DNA of 64,000 nucleotides from Alphaproteobacteria bacterium (GCA_024236055.1 JACKLF010000002.1:186001-250000), one strand, 5' to 3'; shown: positions 19,716 to 29,958, counted from the stretch's first letter. Notes: generated from the letters alone by a model not told the origin. Made by a program: numbers and translations.

Positions 19716-20503
19716 GCGGCCGCCTTTGCCGCCTGCATGGTGACGCCTTCGATCCAGGCGCCGGCAATCAGCTGCTCAATGAATAGCGTGACGTCATGGC
19801 GCCAGGCTCGCTCACCGAGGAACGCTGCGATCTTTTCGTGCACATATTCATAAGGAAGACGTTCGCCGGGCAGGCGCGCATCCAGCCGGATGAGATGAAA
19901 ACCGAAACGACTCTTGACCGGCTGACTGATCGTCCCCGACGTCAGAGACGTCAGGGCGTCTTCAAATTCCGCAGCTGTCTCGCCGGGCGCCAACTGGCCC
20001 AGCCGGCCCCCGGACGCCTTCGATCCGCAGTCCGACCGTTCCCGCGCTATCGCCTCAAACAGGTCGGGGCGGCCCTGGAGTTCCGCCAGCGCGAATAACG
20101 CAGCAGCTTCGGCCTTCGCCACGCCTTCGCTATCGCGCGGATCGGCGGCGAACAGGATGTGGGACGCCTCGATCAGTTCGGGCGCGCGAAAACGATCAGG
20201 CTGCGCCGCATAATAGTCCCGGCATTGCGCGTCGGAGACTTGCGGAATCGGCACGCAGGTCTCCAGAAGCTGCCGGATCTGCGCTTCGGCCGGCAATTCC
20301 CATTTGCCGTCCCGGACTTCAGCCGGCGCGGCCGTTATGCCGCGGCGGAGCGCTTCCTCCAGAAGCAGCGCGCGGACGATAAGGGCGCGCGCCGCATTCT
20401 CAAAGGCGACCGCGGGCGTGCGCGCCGGGTGGTGTTGGGCTTCTGCCGCGATCATTTGCAGCGGCAGGGCGACGCCATTGAGGCGAATAGCAGGTCTGGC
20501 CAT
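19712..20503 (-). CDS. PpiC-type peptidyl-prolyl isomerase, nitrate-reductase associated
   Basis: 263 aa without a signal peptide, so probably cytoplasmic. The parvulin domain occupies the middle: ELIEASHILFAADPRDS, SDCGSKASGGRLGQLAPGE and SRFGFHLIRLDARLPGE. ATG 20503 overlaps the narI stop (ATGA); the in-frame extension upstream lies wholly inside narI and is not used. Rotamases of this type often follow narI in proteobacterial nar operons and are thought to assist folding or assembly of the reductase. Confidence 0.88.
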   Translation of the reverse strand: MARPAIRLNGVALPLQMIAAEAQHHPARTPAVAFENAARALIVRALLLEEALRRGITAAPAEVRDGKWELPAEAQIRQLLETCVPIPQVSDAQCRDYYAAQPDRFRAPELIEASHILFAADPRDSEGVAKAEAAALFALAELQGRPDLFEAIARERSDCGSKASGGRLGQLAPGETAAEFEDALTSLTSGTISQPVKSRFGFHLIRLDARLPGERLPYEYVHEKIAAFLGERAWRHDVTLFIEQLIAGAWIEGVTMQAAKAAA

Positions 20504-21204
20504 CAGATTCTCTCCACGGGACGCCGGGTGCGAACGATCTGATAACCGCGCCGGCCCAGATACCAGATCGGCGCGCTCCAGACGTGCACCAGCCGGGTGA
20601 AGGGAAAGAGTAGGAAAAGCGTCATTCCCAGCACCAGGTGGCATTTGAACACCGGGGACACGCCATGGACAAAAGCTGCCGCATCCGGGCGCAGCGTCAC
20701 GATGTGCTGGGCCCAATTCATCAAGGCCACCATCTCCGCGCCGTCCAGGTGATTGAGCGACACCGCGATCGTGCCCAGTCCCAGCAAAAGCTGCGCCAGC
20801 AGCAGGACCAAGACGGCGATATCCGCGAAAGAGGAGGTTTTGAGGATGCGCGGATCGGACAAGCGTCGGTGCAGCAGCATCACCAGGCCGATCAGGCACA
20901 GCATGCCCGCCACCCCGCCGACGCCGATGGCAACCAGCTGCTTCGCGGTATGGGAGATGCCCAATGCCTCAAAAACGACCACTGGCGTCAGCAACCCGCC
21001 GGTATGGCCCAGTAGGATCACCAGAATTCCCACATGAAAAAGGTTGCTGCCCCAGATCAGCTGGCGCCGCCGCAGGAGCTGGCTGGACTGGCTGCGCCAG
21101 CCATACTGTTCCCGGTCGAAGCGAACCAGGCTTCCGAGCAGAAAAACCGTGAGGCAGATATAGGGATAGACGCCAAACAGGATGGTATTGAGTGCCTGGC
21201 TCAT
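20503..21204 (-). CDS. narI: Respiratory nitrate reductase gamma subunit NarI
   Basis: 233-aa membrane cytochrome b with five hydrophobic segments. It anchors NarGH and oxidises quinol through two b haems. The likely haem ligands are the two His in LFHVGILVILLGH and the two in KCHLVLGMTLFLLFPFTRLVH. Overlaps narJ by 4 nt and the ppiC gene by 1 nt. Confidence 0.96.
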   Translation of the reverse strand: MSQALNTILFGVYPYICLTVFLLGSLVRFDREQYGWRSQSSQLLRRRQLIWGSNLFHVGILVILLGHTGGLLTPVVVFEALGISHTAKQLVAIGVGGVAGMLCLIGLVMLLHRRLSDPRILKTSSFADIAVLVLLLAQLLLGLGTIAVSLNHLDGAEMVALMNWAQHIVTLRPDAAAFVHGVSPVFKCHLVLGMTLFLLFPFTRLVHVWSAPIWYLGRRGYQIVRTRRPVERI

Positions 21205-21908
21205 GCCTTCTCTCCCACAATTTCCCCGGTTGGCGGCATGCGGCTCAACATTTCGCTGGCGCGCGGACAGGACGACGTGGCCGCGTCGCCGGGACCGAAC
21301 CGGACTTCGGACTCCTCCCAGCTCCGATCCAGGGCTTCGAGGTCGGACGGATCGTCGGCCGGAGCGCTGCGCAATTCCGCAAGCACGGCCCGGTCCGCCT
21401 TGCAGGCTGCCAGCTCCTGCAACACCTCGAACAGCAGGGCATAGCGGCTGCCGCGCCGCGCATGGCGCTCGGCCAACACCTGCAGAATGTGCACGACATC
21501 CTGCAGCAGGGACCTGGCCGTGGCCTCATCCTGCTGCGACAGGAACTCCAGAAATAGCGGCAGATAGTCCGGCAACTCGTTTGCCGAGATATCGAGGCCG
21601 GCCGCCTGATAGCGCTCGCGCAGGGAGACCATCGCCTGGCCGCGGTCGCGCGATTCGCCATGGACATGTTCAAAGAGATGAAGCGAAAGCGCGCGGCCGC
21701 GGTCGAACAGCTCGACATACTCCGCCTGGAGGTCGAGCACGTCTTCCAGCGCCATGGCAGCGACCAGGGCCGCGAGTTGCGCGCGCCGCGCGGGGGCGAA
21801 CAGCCCGCTGGCATCGATCTTCTGCACCACCTCGTCCACCACGACCGCCAGACCCTCGGAAGGATAGGACAGCAGAAAGCTGAGAATTTTGTATTCGGCT
21901 ATCGACAT
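21201..21908 (-). CDS. narJ: Nitrate reductase assembly chaperone NarJ
   Basis: 235-aa cytoplasmic chaperone of the TorD/NarJ class. It binds NarG and gates molybdenum-cofactor insertion; it is not part of the final enzyme. It has the family start YKILSFLLSYPSEGL, the signature region LQAEYVELFDRGRALSLHLFEH, and ELPDYLPLFLEFL. It starts 1 nt after the narH stop and overlaps narI by 4 nt. Confidence 0.94.
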   Translation of the reverse strand: MSIAEYKILSFLLSYPSEGLAVVVDEVVQKIDASGLFAPARRAQLAALVAAMALEDVLDLQAEYVELFDRGRALSLHLFEHVHGESRDRGQAMVSLRERYQAAGLDISANELPDYLPLFLEFLSQQDEATARSLLQDVVHILQVLAERHARRGSRYALLFEVLQELAACKADRAVLAELRSAPADDPSDLEALDRSWEESEVRFGPGDAATSSCPRASEMLSRMPPTGEIVGEKA

Positions 21909-21909
21909 G

Positions 21910-23433
21910 TCACTTCCCCGCAGGTTCTGGCAGCCGGTGCTTCTTGGGCACGTTGAAGATGTTGGCCTGGCTCATGCCGTCCGAGCATCCGTTTCCGAAT
22001 GAGAATCCGCAGCCACCGCGGATATCATAGGCATCTTCGTCTTCTTCCCGGTGGGTGGTGGGAATGACGAACCTGTCTTCATAGTTGGCGATAGCCATGA
22101 TGCGGTACATCTCGTCGATCTGGCCCGGCGTCAGGCCGACGCGCGTCGCCAACCCCTCGTCGGTCACGCCATCGACGGTGTGCGAGCGCATGTAGGCGCG
22201 CATCGCCATCATCCGCTCCAGCGCCAGCGCCACCGGCTCTTCCTTGCCGGCGGTGAGCATGTTGGCCAGATATTTCAGCGGAATGCGAAGCGAGCGCACA
22301 TCCGGCATGTCGTTTTCGAGGTCGATCTGCCCCTTCTCCGCCGCCGACTGGATCGGCGAGAGCGGCGGGACATACCAGACCATCGGCAAAGTGCGATATT
22401 CGGGGTGGAGCGGGAAGGCCACCTTCCAGTCCATCGCCATCTTCCATATCGGAGACTTCCTGGCGGCCTCGATCCATGCGTGCGAAATGCCGTCCGCCCT
22501 GGCCTGGGCCTGCACAGCCGGATCGGAGGGGTCCAGGAATACCGAAAGCTGGGCTTCGTAGAGATCCTCCTCATTCGGCGTCGCCGCCGCCTCGGCGATG
22601 CGGTCGGCGTCGTAGAGCACCACGCCCAGATAGCGGATGCGGCCGACACAGGTCTCCGAGCATACCGTGGGCTGGCCCACCTCCAGGCGGGGATAGCACA
22701 GGATGCACTTTTCCGACTTTCCGGATTGCCAGTTGTAATAGACCTTCTTGTAGGGGCAGCCCGACACGCACATGCGCCAGCCCCGGCACTTGTCCTGGTC
22801 GATCAGGACGATGCCGTCTTCCTCGCGCTTGTAGATGGCGCCCGAGGGGCACACCGCGACGCAGGCCGGGTTGAGGCAGTGTTCGCACAGCCGCGGCAGG
22901 TACATCATGAAGGTGTTCTCGAACTGGCCGTAGATTTCCTTCTGGACGCCCTCGAAATTGACGTCCTGGGAGCGCTTGGAGAATTCGCCGCCCAGGATTT
23001 CCTCCCAATTCGGGCCGCCGACGATCTTCTCCATCGTCTGCCCGGTGATCAGGGATTTCGGCCGCGCCGTGGGCATGGCGCGCGCGGACGGCGCCGTCTG
23101 CAGATTCTGGTAATCGAAAGTGAAGGGCTCGTAATAGTCATCGATCTCCGGCAGGTCGGGATTGGCGAAAATGTTCGCCAGCACCCGCCACTTGGCGCCC
23201 AGCCGGGGCTGCAGCTTGCCGTTGCGCTTGACCTGCCAGCCGCCTTTCCAGCGCTTCTGGTTCTCCCAGTCCTTGGGATAGCCGATCCCCGGCTTGGTCT
23301 CGACATTGTTGAACCAGGCGTATTCGACGCCTTCGCGCGACGTCCAGACATTCTTGCAGGTCACCGAGCAGGTATGACAGCCGATGCATTTGTCCAGGTT
23401 CAGCACCATGGCGATTTGCGCGCGGACTTTCAT
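21910..23433 (-). CDS. narH: Respiratory nitrate reductase beta subunit NarH
   Basis: 507-aa iron-sulfur subunit passing electrons from NarI to NarG. The cysteine clusters are visible: KCIGCHTCSVTCK near residue 15, CEHCLNPACVAVCPSGAI, CRGWRMCVSGCP, and CILC...CSETCVGRIRYLG. The Trp in CRGWRMC marks the site of the [3Fe-4S] cluster as in other NarH. Shares one base with the narG stop. Confidence 0.97.
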   Translation of the reverse strand: MKVRAQIAMVLNLDKCIGCHTCSVTCKNVWTSREGVEYAWFNNVETKPGIGYPKDWENQKRWKGGWQVKRNGKLQPRLGAKWRVLANIFANPDLPEIDDYYEPFTFDYQNLQTAPSARAMPTARPKSLITGQTMEKIVGGPNWEEILGGEFSKRSQDVNFEGVQKEIYGQFENTFMMYLPRLCEHCLNPACVAVCPSGAIYKREEDGIVLIDQDKCRGWRMCVSGCPYKKVYYNWQSGKSEKCILCYPRLEVGQPTVCSETCVGRIRYLGVVLYDADRIAEAAATPNEEDLYEAQLSVFLDPSDPAVQAQARADGISHAWIEAARKSPIWKMAMDWKVAFPLHPEYRTLPMVWYVPPLSPIQSAAEKGQIDLENDMPDVRSLRIPLKYLANMLTAGKEEPVALALERMMAMRAYMRSHTVDGVTDEGLATRVGLTPGQIDEMYRIMAIANYEDRFVIPTTHREEDEDAYDIRGGCGFSFGNGCSDGMSQANIFNVPKKHRLPEPAGK

Positions 23434-26400
23434 CAGACGACCTCCGCGCGCTTGGGCGCCTTTTCTTCCAGCCAGTCGGTCCGCGCCTGTTTGCGAATGA
23501 TCACAAACTCGTCGCGGTTGGAGCCAACCGTTCCATAATAGTTGAAACCATAACTCTGCTGCGCATAGCCGCCGATCATGTGCGTCGGCTTCAGCACGGT
23601 GCGAGTCACGGAATTGTGGATGCCACCGCGGGTGCTGGTGATTTCAGACCCCGGCATATTCACGATCTTCTCCTGGGCATGGTACATCATGCACATGCCT
23701 TCCGGCACGCGCTGCGAGACCACCGCTCTGGCCACCAGCGCCCCGTTCAGGTTGTAGGCCTCGATCCAGTCATTGTCGGTGATGTCGGCCTTCCTGGCGT
23801 CAACCTCGCTGATCCAGACGATGGGCCCGCCGCGCGACAGGGTCAGCATCAGCAGGTTGTCGGTATAGGTGGAATGGATGCCCCATTTCTGGTGGGGCGT
23901 GATGAAGTTCAGCACCACCTGGCGATTGCCGTTGTCGCGCGACTGGATGATCGGGGTGATGGTCTTGGTATCGATGGGCGGTCGGTAGGAGACGAACTGT
24001 TCGCCGAAAGCCGTCATCCAGGGATGATCCTGGAAAAGCTGCTGCCGCCCGGTCAGCGTGCGCCAGGGAATAAGCTCGTGCACATTGGTGTAGCCGGCAT
24101 TGTAACAGACCTTTTCGGATTCAATGCCCGACCAGGTCGGAGAGGAGATGATCTTGCGCGGCTGCGCCTGGATATCGCGATAGCGGATCTTCTCGTCTTC
24201 CTTTGCTTCCGCCAGATGGAAGTGCTGGCGGCCGGTGATTTCCCCCAGGGCTCTCCACGCCCGCACCGCTACTTCGCCGTTGGTCTCCGGCGCCAATGAC
24301 AGGATGACCTCGGTGGCATCGATATCGCTGTCGATCCGGGGAAGCCCTTTGGCCGGACCTTCCTCGGTCACGGTGCCATTCAGGGCGCCGAGCAATTCAA
24401 CCTCGTGCTCGGTCTTCCAGGCAATGCCCTTGCCGCCATTGCCGATCGTGCTCATCAGCGGGCCGAGGGCGGTAAAGCGGCGATAGAGGTTGGGATAGTC
24501 GCGCTCGACCACAGACACGCTCGCCATGGTCTTGCCTGGCAGGGGAACCGTCTGACCCTTCCCCCAGTCCTTGACGTCCAGGGGCTGCGCCAGTTCGCCG
24601 GGGGTGTCGTGGTGCATCGGCGTCAGCACCACGTCCTTCTCGACGCCCAGGACTTCTGGAGCGACGGTGGAAAAGGCCTTGGCCAGGTTCTTGTAAATCT
24701 CCCAGTCGCTGCGGCTTTCCCAGACCGGGTCTACCGCGGCGCTGAGCGGGTGGATGAAGGGATGCATGTCCGAGGTGTTGAGGTCGTTCTTCTCGTACCA
24801 GGTGGCGGTCGGCAGAACGATATCGGAATAGACGCAGGTCGTGGACATGCGGAAGTCCAGCGTCACCAGCAGGTCGAGCTTGCCTTCGGGCGCCTGGTCC
24901 CGCCACACCAGCTCCTGCGGCTTGAGGGCGCCGGTTTCCCCCAAATCCTTGCCCTGCACACCATGGACCGTGCCCAGCAGATGCTTGAGAAAATACTCAT
25001 GGCCCTTGCCACTGGATCCCAGGAGATTGGAGCGCCAGACAAAGAGATTGCGCGGCCAGTTGACCGGGTTGTCCGGGTCCAGACAGGCTAGCTTCAAGTC
25101 GCCCTTGCCCAGCGCCTCGCTGACATAGTCGCCGGCATTCATGCCGCTGGTCGCAATCTGCCGACCGACGTCCAGCGGATTGGCCTGCAGTTGCGGGGCG
25201 GAGGGTAGCCAGCCCATGCGTTCGGCCCGGACGTTGAAATCGATCAGGCTGCCCTGCCAATTCTCTTTCCTGGCCAGGGGCGACAGGATCTCGTCGATGG
25301 CGAGGGTCTCATAACGCCATTGGTCGGAATGGGCATACCAGTAGGAGGTCGCGTTCATGTGCCGCGGCGGGCGCGCCCAGTCCAGCGCGAAGGCCAGCGG
25401 CGTCCAGCCGGTTTGCGGCCGCAGCTTTTCCTGGCCGACATAGTGGGACCAGCCGCCGCCTTCCTGGCCGACGCAACCGCACATCACCAGCATGTTGATG
25501 ATGCCGCGATAATTCATGTCCATGTGATACCAGTGGTTCACCCCCGCCCCGAGAATGACCATGGATTTGCCGCCTGTTTTCTCGGCATTGCTGGCGAAGG
25601 CGCGGGCGACCGAGATCACCAGATCGCGCTTGACCCCGGTGATCTGCTCCTGCCACGCCGGCGTATGGGGCACGTCGTCATCAAAGCCGGCCGCCACGTT
25701 GCCGCCGCCCAGCCCGCGATCGACGCCGTAATTGGCGCACAGCAGGTCGAAAACCGTAGTGACGTAAGCAGGCCCGTCCGCAAGCTCCAGGCGCCGTACC
25801 GGGATGTTGCGGGTCAGCACGTCGTCATGCGCGGTGCCAGCGAAATGATCGTGCGGACGGCCGCCGAAATAGGGAAAGTCCACCGGTAGGATTTCGTCGT
25901 GGCCGTCCTTGACGGACAAAGCTAGGCGGACCGGGGCTTCGCCGGCGCGCTCTTCCAGATTCCACTCGCCCTTTTCGCCCCAGCGGAAGCCGATCGAGCC
26001 CTGCGGCACCACGATCTTGCCGCTGATCTCGTCGAAAGCGACGGTCTTCCATTCTGGATTGTTTGATTCTCCGAGCGCGCTGCTGAAGTCGCTGGCGCGC
26101 AGGAAGCGTTCGGGAACATGATGGCCGTCCTGGGCCTTGAGGCGGACCAGGAACGGCATGTCGCTGAAGCGGCGGCAATAGTCGGCGAAATACGGCACCT
26201 GCCGGTCGACATGGAACTCCTTCAGGATCACATGCCCGAAAGCCATGGCGAGGGCGGCATCCGTGCCCTGCTTGGGATGCAGCCAGAGATCGCCGAACTT
26301 GGCGGCTTCGCTATAGTCCGGCGTGATCACCACGCTCTTGGCGCCGCGATAGCGCGCTTCGGTATAGAAGTGGGCATCGGGCGTGCGGGTCTGCGGCACG

Positions 26401-27164
26401 TTGGAGCCCCAGAGCAGCAGGAACCCGGCATTGTACCAGTCGGCGCTTTCCGGCACGTCGGTCTGTTCGCCCCAGGTCTGCGGCGAAGACGGCGGCAGGT
26501 CGCAATACCAGTCATAGAAGCTAAGACATACGCCGCCCATCAGGGACAGATAGCGCGTGCCGGCGGCGTAGGAGACCATCGACATGGCCGGGATCGGCGA
26601 GAAGCCGGCAACGCGGTCGGGCCCGTATTTGCGCACGGTATAGGCGTTGGCGGCGGCGATGATCTCGTTCGCCTCCTCCCAGTTGACGCGGACAAAGCCG
26701 CCCAGGCCGCGTTCGGAGGTATAGCGCTTGCGCTTGGCCGGGTCTTCGACGATCGAGGCCCAGGCCTTGGCCGGCGTCAGTTGCTTGCGGGCCTCGCGCC
26801 ACTGGCGCACCAAGGCACCGCGCACCATCGGATATTTCAGGCGGTTGCCGCTATAGAGATACCAGGAATAGCTGGCGCCGCGGGCGCAGCCGCGCGGTTC
26901 GTGATTGGGAAGGCCGGGCCGCGTCCGCGGATAGTCGGTCTGCTGCGTCTCCCAGGTGACGATGCCGCCCTTAACGTAGATCTTCCAGCTGCAGGAGCCC
27001 GTGCAGTTCACGCCATGGGTGGAGCGCACGATCTTGTCGTGCGACCAGCGCTGGCGATAAGCGTTCTCCCACTGCCTGTCTTCCCGGGTGGTGACGCCAT
27101 GGCCGCCGGCATAGGCGCCCGCATACTTCTTGAAGAATGTCAGTCGGTCGAGGAAGTGGCTCAT
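23433..27164 (-). CDS. narG: Respiratory nitrate reductase alpha subunit NarG
   Basis: 1243-aa catalytic subunit, cytoplasmic side of the membrane, reducing nitrate to nitrite at a Mo-bis-MGD centre. The FS0 cluster ligands are His50, Cys54 and Cys58 in HGVNCTGSCSW plus the Cys in EPRGCARGASYSW. The Mo-ligand Asp region YCDLPPSSPQTWGEQTDVPE follows near residue 220. There is no Tat signal, as expected for NarG (only the usual vestigial start). Length is normal. Starts 15 nt after narK. Confidence 0.98.
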   Translation of the reverse strand: MSHFLDRLTFFKKYAGAYAGGHGVTTREDRQWENAYRQRWSHDKIVRSTHGVNCTGSCSWKIYVKGGIVTWETQQTDYPRTRPGLPNHEPRGCARGASYSWYLYSGNRLKYPMVRGALVRQWREARKQLTPAKAWASIVEDPAKRKRYTSERGLGGFVRVNWEEANEIIAAANAYTVRKYGPDRVAGFSPIPAMSMVSYAAGTRYLSLMGGVCLSFYDWYCDLPPSSPQTWGEQTDVPESADWYNAGFLLLWGSNVPQTRTPDAHFYTEARYRGAKSVVITPDYSEAAKFGDLWLHPKQGTDAALAMAFGHVILKEFHVDRQVPYFADYCRRFSDMPFLVRLKAQDGHHVPERFLRASDFSSALGESNNPEWKTVAFDEISGKIVVPQGSIGFRWGEKGEWNLEERAGEAPVRLALSVKDGHDEILPVDFPYFGGRPHDHFAGTAHDDVLTRNIPVRRLELADGPAYVTTVFDLLCANYGVDRGLGGGNVAAGFDDDVPHTPAWQEQITGVKRDLVISVARAFASNAEKTGGKSMVILGAGVNHWYHMDMNYRGIINMLVMCGCVGQEGGGWSHYVGQEKLRPQTGWTPLAFALDWARPPRHMNATSYWYAHSDQWRYETLAIDEILSPLARKENWQGSLIDFNVRAERMGWLPSAPQLQANPLDVGRQIATSGMNAGDYVSEALGKGDLKLACLDPDNPVNWPRNLFVWRSNLLGSSGKGHEYFLKHLLGTVHGVQGKDLGETGALKPQELVWRDQAPEGKLDLLVTLDFRMSTTCVYSDIVLPTATWYEKNDLNTSDMHPFIHPLSAAVDPVWESRSDWEIYKNLAKAFSTVAPEVLGVEKDVVLTPMHHDTPGELAQPLDVKDWGKGQTVPLPGKTMASVSVVERDYPNLYRRFTALGPLMSTIGNGGKGIAWKTEHEVELLGALNGTVTEEGPAKGLPRIDSDIDATEVILSLAPETNGEVAVRAWRALGEITGRQHFHLAEAKEDEKIRYRDIQAQPRKIISSPTWSGIESEKVCYNAGYTNVHELIPWRTLTGRQQLFQDHPWMTAFGEQFVSYRPPIDTKTITPIIQSRDNGNRQVVLNFITPHQKWGIHSTYTDNLLMLTLSRGGPIVWISEVDARKADITDNDWIEAYNLNGALVARAVVSQRVPEGMCMMYHAQEKIVNMPGSEITSTRGGIHNSVTRTVLKPTHMIGGYAQQSYGFNYYGTVGSNRDEFVIIRKQARTDWLEEKAPKRAEVV

Positions 27165-27179
27165 GATGGTTGCAATCCG

Positions 27180-29876
27180 TTAGCAGGGAACCGCAGCCTT
27201 GCGGCGGGTGTAGAAAAACCAGGTGACGACGGCGCTGATGATGTAGAAGCCCAGAAAGGCATACAGCGCCGCCTGTGGCCCGCCCGTCAGAGCTATGGAG
27301 CTGCCATAGGCCTTGGGGATGAAGAAAGCGCCGAAGGCGGCGACCGCCGAGATGAAGCCGATGATGGCGGCGGATTCCTTCTCGGCCTGGCGCAGGCGCG
27401 CGGTGTCTTCCAGCGCCGGATAGAGCCGGCCGATCTCCTTGCGCATGATGGCCGGAACCATCTGGAAGGTGGAGGCATTGCCCACGCCGGAGGCGAAGAA
27501 CAGAACCATGAACATGGCGAAGAAACCCCAGAAGGCGCCTGACTGGGTCTTGATGTTCAGGAAGTAGAGAACGCCGGAAACGCCGATCGCCATCAGGATG
27601 AAGACCCACAGGGTAACGCGCCCACCGCCGAACCTGTCGGCGATCCAGCCGGTAAAAGACCGCGACAATGCGCCGACCAGAGGCCCAAGAAAGGCGTAGG
27701 TCAGGCCGTTTATTTGCGGAAACTGAGTGTTGATCAGCAGCGGAAAGCCCGCCGAGTAACCGATGAAGGACCCGAAAGTGCCGGTATAGAGCCAGGACAT
27801 CACCCAATTGTGCTTGCGCTGGAAAATGGTCGACTGCTCGGCGAAGGAGGATTTAGCAGTGGAAAGGTCGTCCATCCCGAACCAGGCCGCGAATGCCGCC
27901 GCGACGATGAACGGCACCCAGATGAATCCGGCATTCTGTAGCCAGATGGATCCGGCTTTGCCCACATGCGGCGCCCCGCCCAGCCAGCCAAAGACGCCCG
28001 CGGTGATCACCAGCGGCACGGCGAACTGCACCGCGCTGACGCCCAGATTGCCCAGGCCCGCATTCAAGGCCAGGGCGTTGCCCTTTTCCGACTTGGGGAA
28101 GAAGAAGCTGATATTGGCCATCGAAGAGGCAAAATTGCCGCCGCCGAAGCCGCATAGGATCGCAAGCACCAGCAGCACGACATAGGGCGTGTCGGGGTTC
28201 TGGACGGCAAAGCCGATGCCCAGCGCCGGGATCGCCAGCGACCAGGTGGTGAGCGTCGTCCACAGCCGGCCGCCGAAAATCGGCACCATGAAGGCATAGA
28301 AGATGCGCAGGCAGGCGCCGGAAAGGCCGGGCATCGCGGCCAACCAGAAGAGCTGGTCGGTGGTGTATTGGAATCCCGCCGCCGGCAACTTGGCAACGAC
28401 GACCGACCACACCATCCACACCGCGAAGGACAGGAATAGCGAAGGGATGGAAAGCCACAGATTGCGCTGGGCCACGCGGCGCCCGGTTGCGTCCCAGAAT
28501 GCCGGATCGTCGGGCCGCCAGTCCCCGACCACATGGCCGGTGAGCGCGCCTTTCTGCCGCAGTCCGTGAATCTCCTGCATTTCCGGCAGAGCCGGCAGAG
28601 CATCCAGCGCCGTGCCGACTGCTTCGCGTTCCATCTGCCGGATCGACAGATGCATCCAGATCAACGCGACTGCGGTGATGAGGAAGAGAAGCATGAAGCA
28701 GCTTTGCCAGAGCCCCGTCATGTCGTTGACGACACCAAACAAGATGGGCAGGACAAAACCGCCCAGGCCGCCGACCGCGCCCACCAACCCGCCGACCGCA
28801 CCGACCTGGTCCGGGTAATAGACGGGGATGTGCTTATACACGGCCGCCTTGCCCAGGCTCATGAAGAAGCCCAGGATGAAGATCAGCACCATAAACCCAG
28901 CAATGCCCATTTCCAGATGGAAGCTGATCTTGCCGTGGATGCCGTTCACGGCATAGTCGGTGGGCGGATAGGAGAGCAGGAAGGTGCAGACGATGCCTGC
29001 CAGGAAGGCCCAGTACATCAGCCGCCGCGCGCCATAGCGATCGGCCAGCGCCCCGCCATAGGCGCGGAATATCGAGGCCGGAACGGAGAAGGCCGCCGCC
29101 GTCATGCCCGCCGTCCCAATGTCGAAGCCATAAACGCCGATAAGGTAGCGGGGCAACCACAGCGACAAGGCGATGAAGGCGCCGAAGACGAACAGATAGT
29201 AGAGCGAGAAGCGCCAGACCTGCAGTCGCGCCAAGGGCGCCAGTTGCTTCAGGAGAGGTTCCGGTTTCTGGGCAACGGCGCGGCGGGCCCGCGACAGCGG
29301 GTCATCCTTGGTAAAGAACAGGAGAAGCAGGCCGACGACGCCGACCACGATGGCCCAGACGATCGCCACCATGTGCCAGCCGTAACTCACCATCACCATA
29401 GGGGCGCAGAATTTGGTGACGGCCGCGCCGACATTACCCATTCCGAAAACACCGAGGGCGGTGCCCTGCCGGGTCTTGGGATACCAGTGGGAGACATAAA
29501 CCACGCCCGCCGCGAACGTGCCGCCGGCAAGACCGACGCCGAGCGCCGCCAGCAGGTAGGTCGGGTAGTCATAGGCGTAGGTCAGAAGAAAGGTCGCGAC
29601 CGACGACAACAACATTATCAGGACCATAACGCGGCGGCCACCGATCTGTTCGGCCCACACCCCAACCAAGACGCGGATCAGAGAACCAGTCAGGATTGGC
29701 GTACCGATTAGAAGCCCGAACTGAGTCTCCGAAAGATGCAACTCCTTCTGAATTTCAACGCCGATGATCGAAAATATGGTCCAGACGGCGAAGCAGATCG
29801 TGAATGCAAAAGTTGACGTCGTTAGCGCCCAGGTCCTGCCGGTTTCGCTCGATTCCGGTGCTGCTGCCCCTGGCAT
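27180..29876 (-). CDS. narK: Fused NarK1-NarK2 nitrate/nitrite transporter
   Basis: About 898 aa, twice the length of a single NarK. Two complete MFS modules are joined head to tail. The first starts near FAFTICFAVWTIFSIIGVEIQ and carries the NarK signature AGGTFAAGVVYVSHWYP; the second starts near SIPSLFLSFAVWMVWSVVVAKL and carries GFGGGNFASSMANISFFFPKSEKG. Fused NarK1/NarK2 pairs, known from denitrifying alphaproteobacteria, combine proton-linked nitrate uptake with nitrate/nitrite exchange. ATG 29876 has GGAG 9 nt upstream. First gene of the operon, with an FNR-type box 69 nt upstream. Confidence 0.95.
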   Translation of the reverse strand: MPGAAAPESSETGRTWALTTSTFAFTICFAVWTIFSIIGVEIQKELHLSETQFGLLIGTPILTGSLIRVLVGVWAEQIGGRRVMVLIMLLSSVATFLLTYAYDYPTYLLAALGVGLAGGTFAAGVVYVSHWYPKTRQGTALGVFGMGNVGAAVTKFCAPMVMVSYGWHMVAIVWAIVVGVVGLLLLFFTKDDPLSRARRAVAQKPEPLLKQLAPLARLQVWRFSLYYLFVFGAFIALSLWLPRYLIGVYGFDIGTAGMTAAAFSVPASIFRAYGGALADRYGARRLMYWAFLAGIVCTFLLSYPPTDYAVNGIHGKISFHLEMGIAGFMVLIFILGFFMSLGKAAVYKHIPVYYPDQVGAVGGLVGAVGGLGGFVLPILFGVVNDMTGLWQSCFMLLFLITAVALIWMHLSIRQMEREAVGTALDALPALPEMQEIHGLRQKGALTGHVVGDWRPDDPAFWDATGRRVAQRNLWLSIPSLFLSFAVWMVWSVVVAKLPAAGFQYTTDQLFWLAAMPGLSGACLRIFYAFMVPIFGGRLWTTLTTWSLAIPALGIGFAVQNPDTPYVVLLVLAILCGFGGGNFASSMANISFFFPKSEKGNALALNAGLGNLGVSAVQFAVPLVITAGVFGWLGGAPHVGKAGSIWLQNAGFIWVPFIVAAAFAAWFGMDDLSTAKSSFAEQSTIFQRKHNWVMSWLYTGTFGSFIGYSAGFPLLINTQFPQINGLTYAFLGPLVGALSRSFTGWIADRFGGGRVTLWVFILMAIGVSGVLYFLNIKTQSGAFWGFFAMFMVLFFASGVGNASTFQMVPAIMRKEIGRLYPALEDTARLRQAEKESAAIIGFISAVAAFGAFFIPKAYGSSIALTGGPQAALYAFLGFYIISAVVTWFFYTRRKAAVPC

Positions 29877-29944
29877 ATGCCCATCTCCACTAGATGCACT
29901 GGATTGCCGACGGGTGGAGCGTAACTGTCGGGTCAATATCGACC

Positions 29945-29958
29945 TTGATCCGGATCAA
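29945..29958. promoter_or_regulatory. Perfect FNR/DNR-type box
   Basis: TTGAT CCGG ATCAA matches the FNR-class consensus TTGAT-N4-ATCAA exactly and lies in the divergent space between narK and a DNR-like regulator. A class II arrangement (box at -41.5) would start the narK transcript near 29910 and the regulator transcript near 29993. Both distances fit the chosen start codons. No other perfect box was seen in the window. Confidence 0.85.

Noticed and set aside
20504..20899. N-terminal extension of the PpiC frame
   Set aside because: It is entirely inside narI in another frame, and ATG 20503 overlaps the narI stop as in the other coupled junctions.
22051..29711. Long + strand frames opposite narH, narG and narK
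   Set aside because: Same antisense artefact; the minus-strand proteins are unmistakable.
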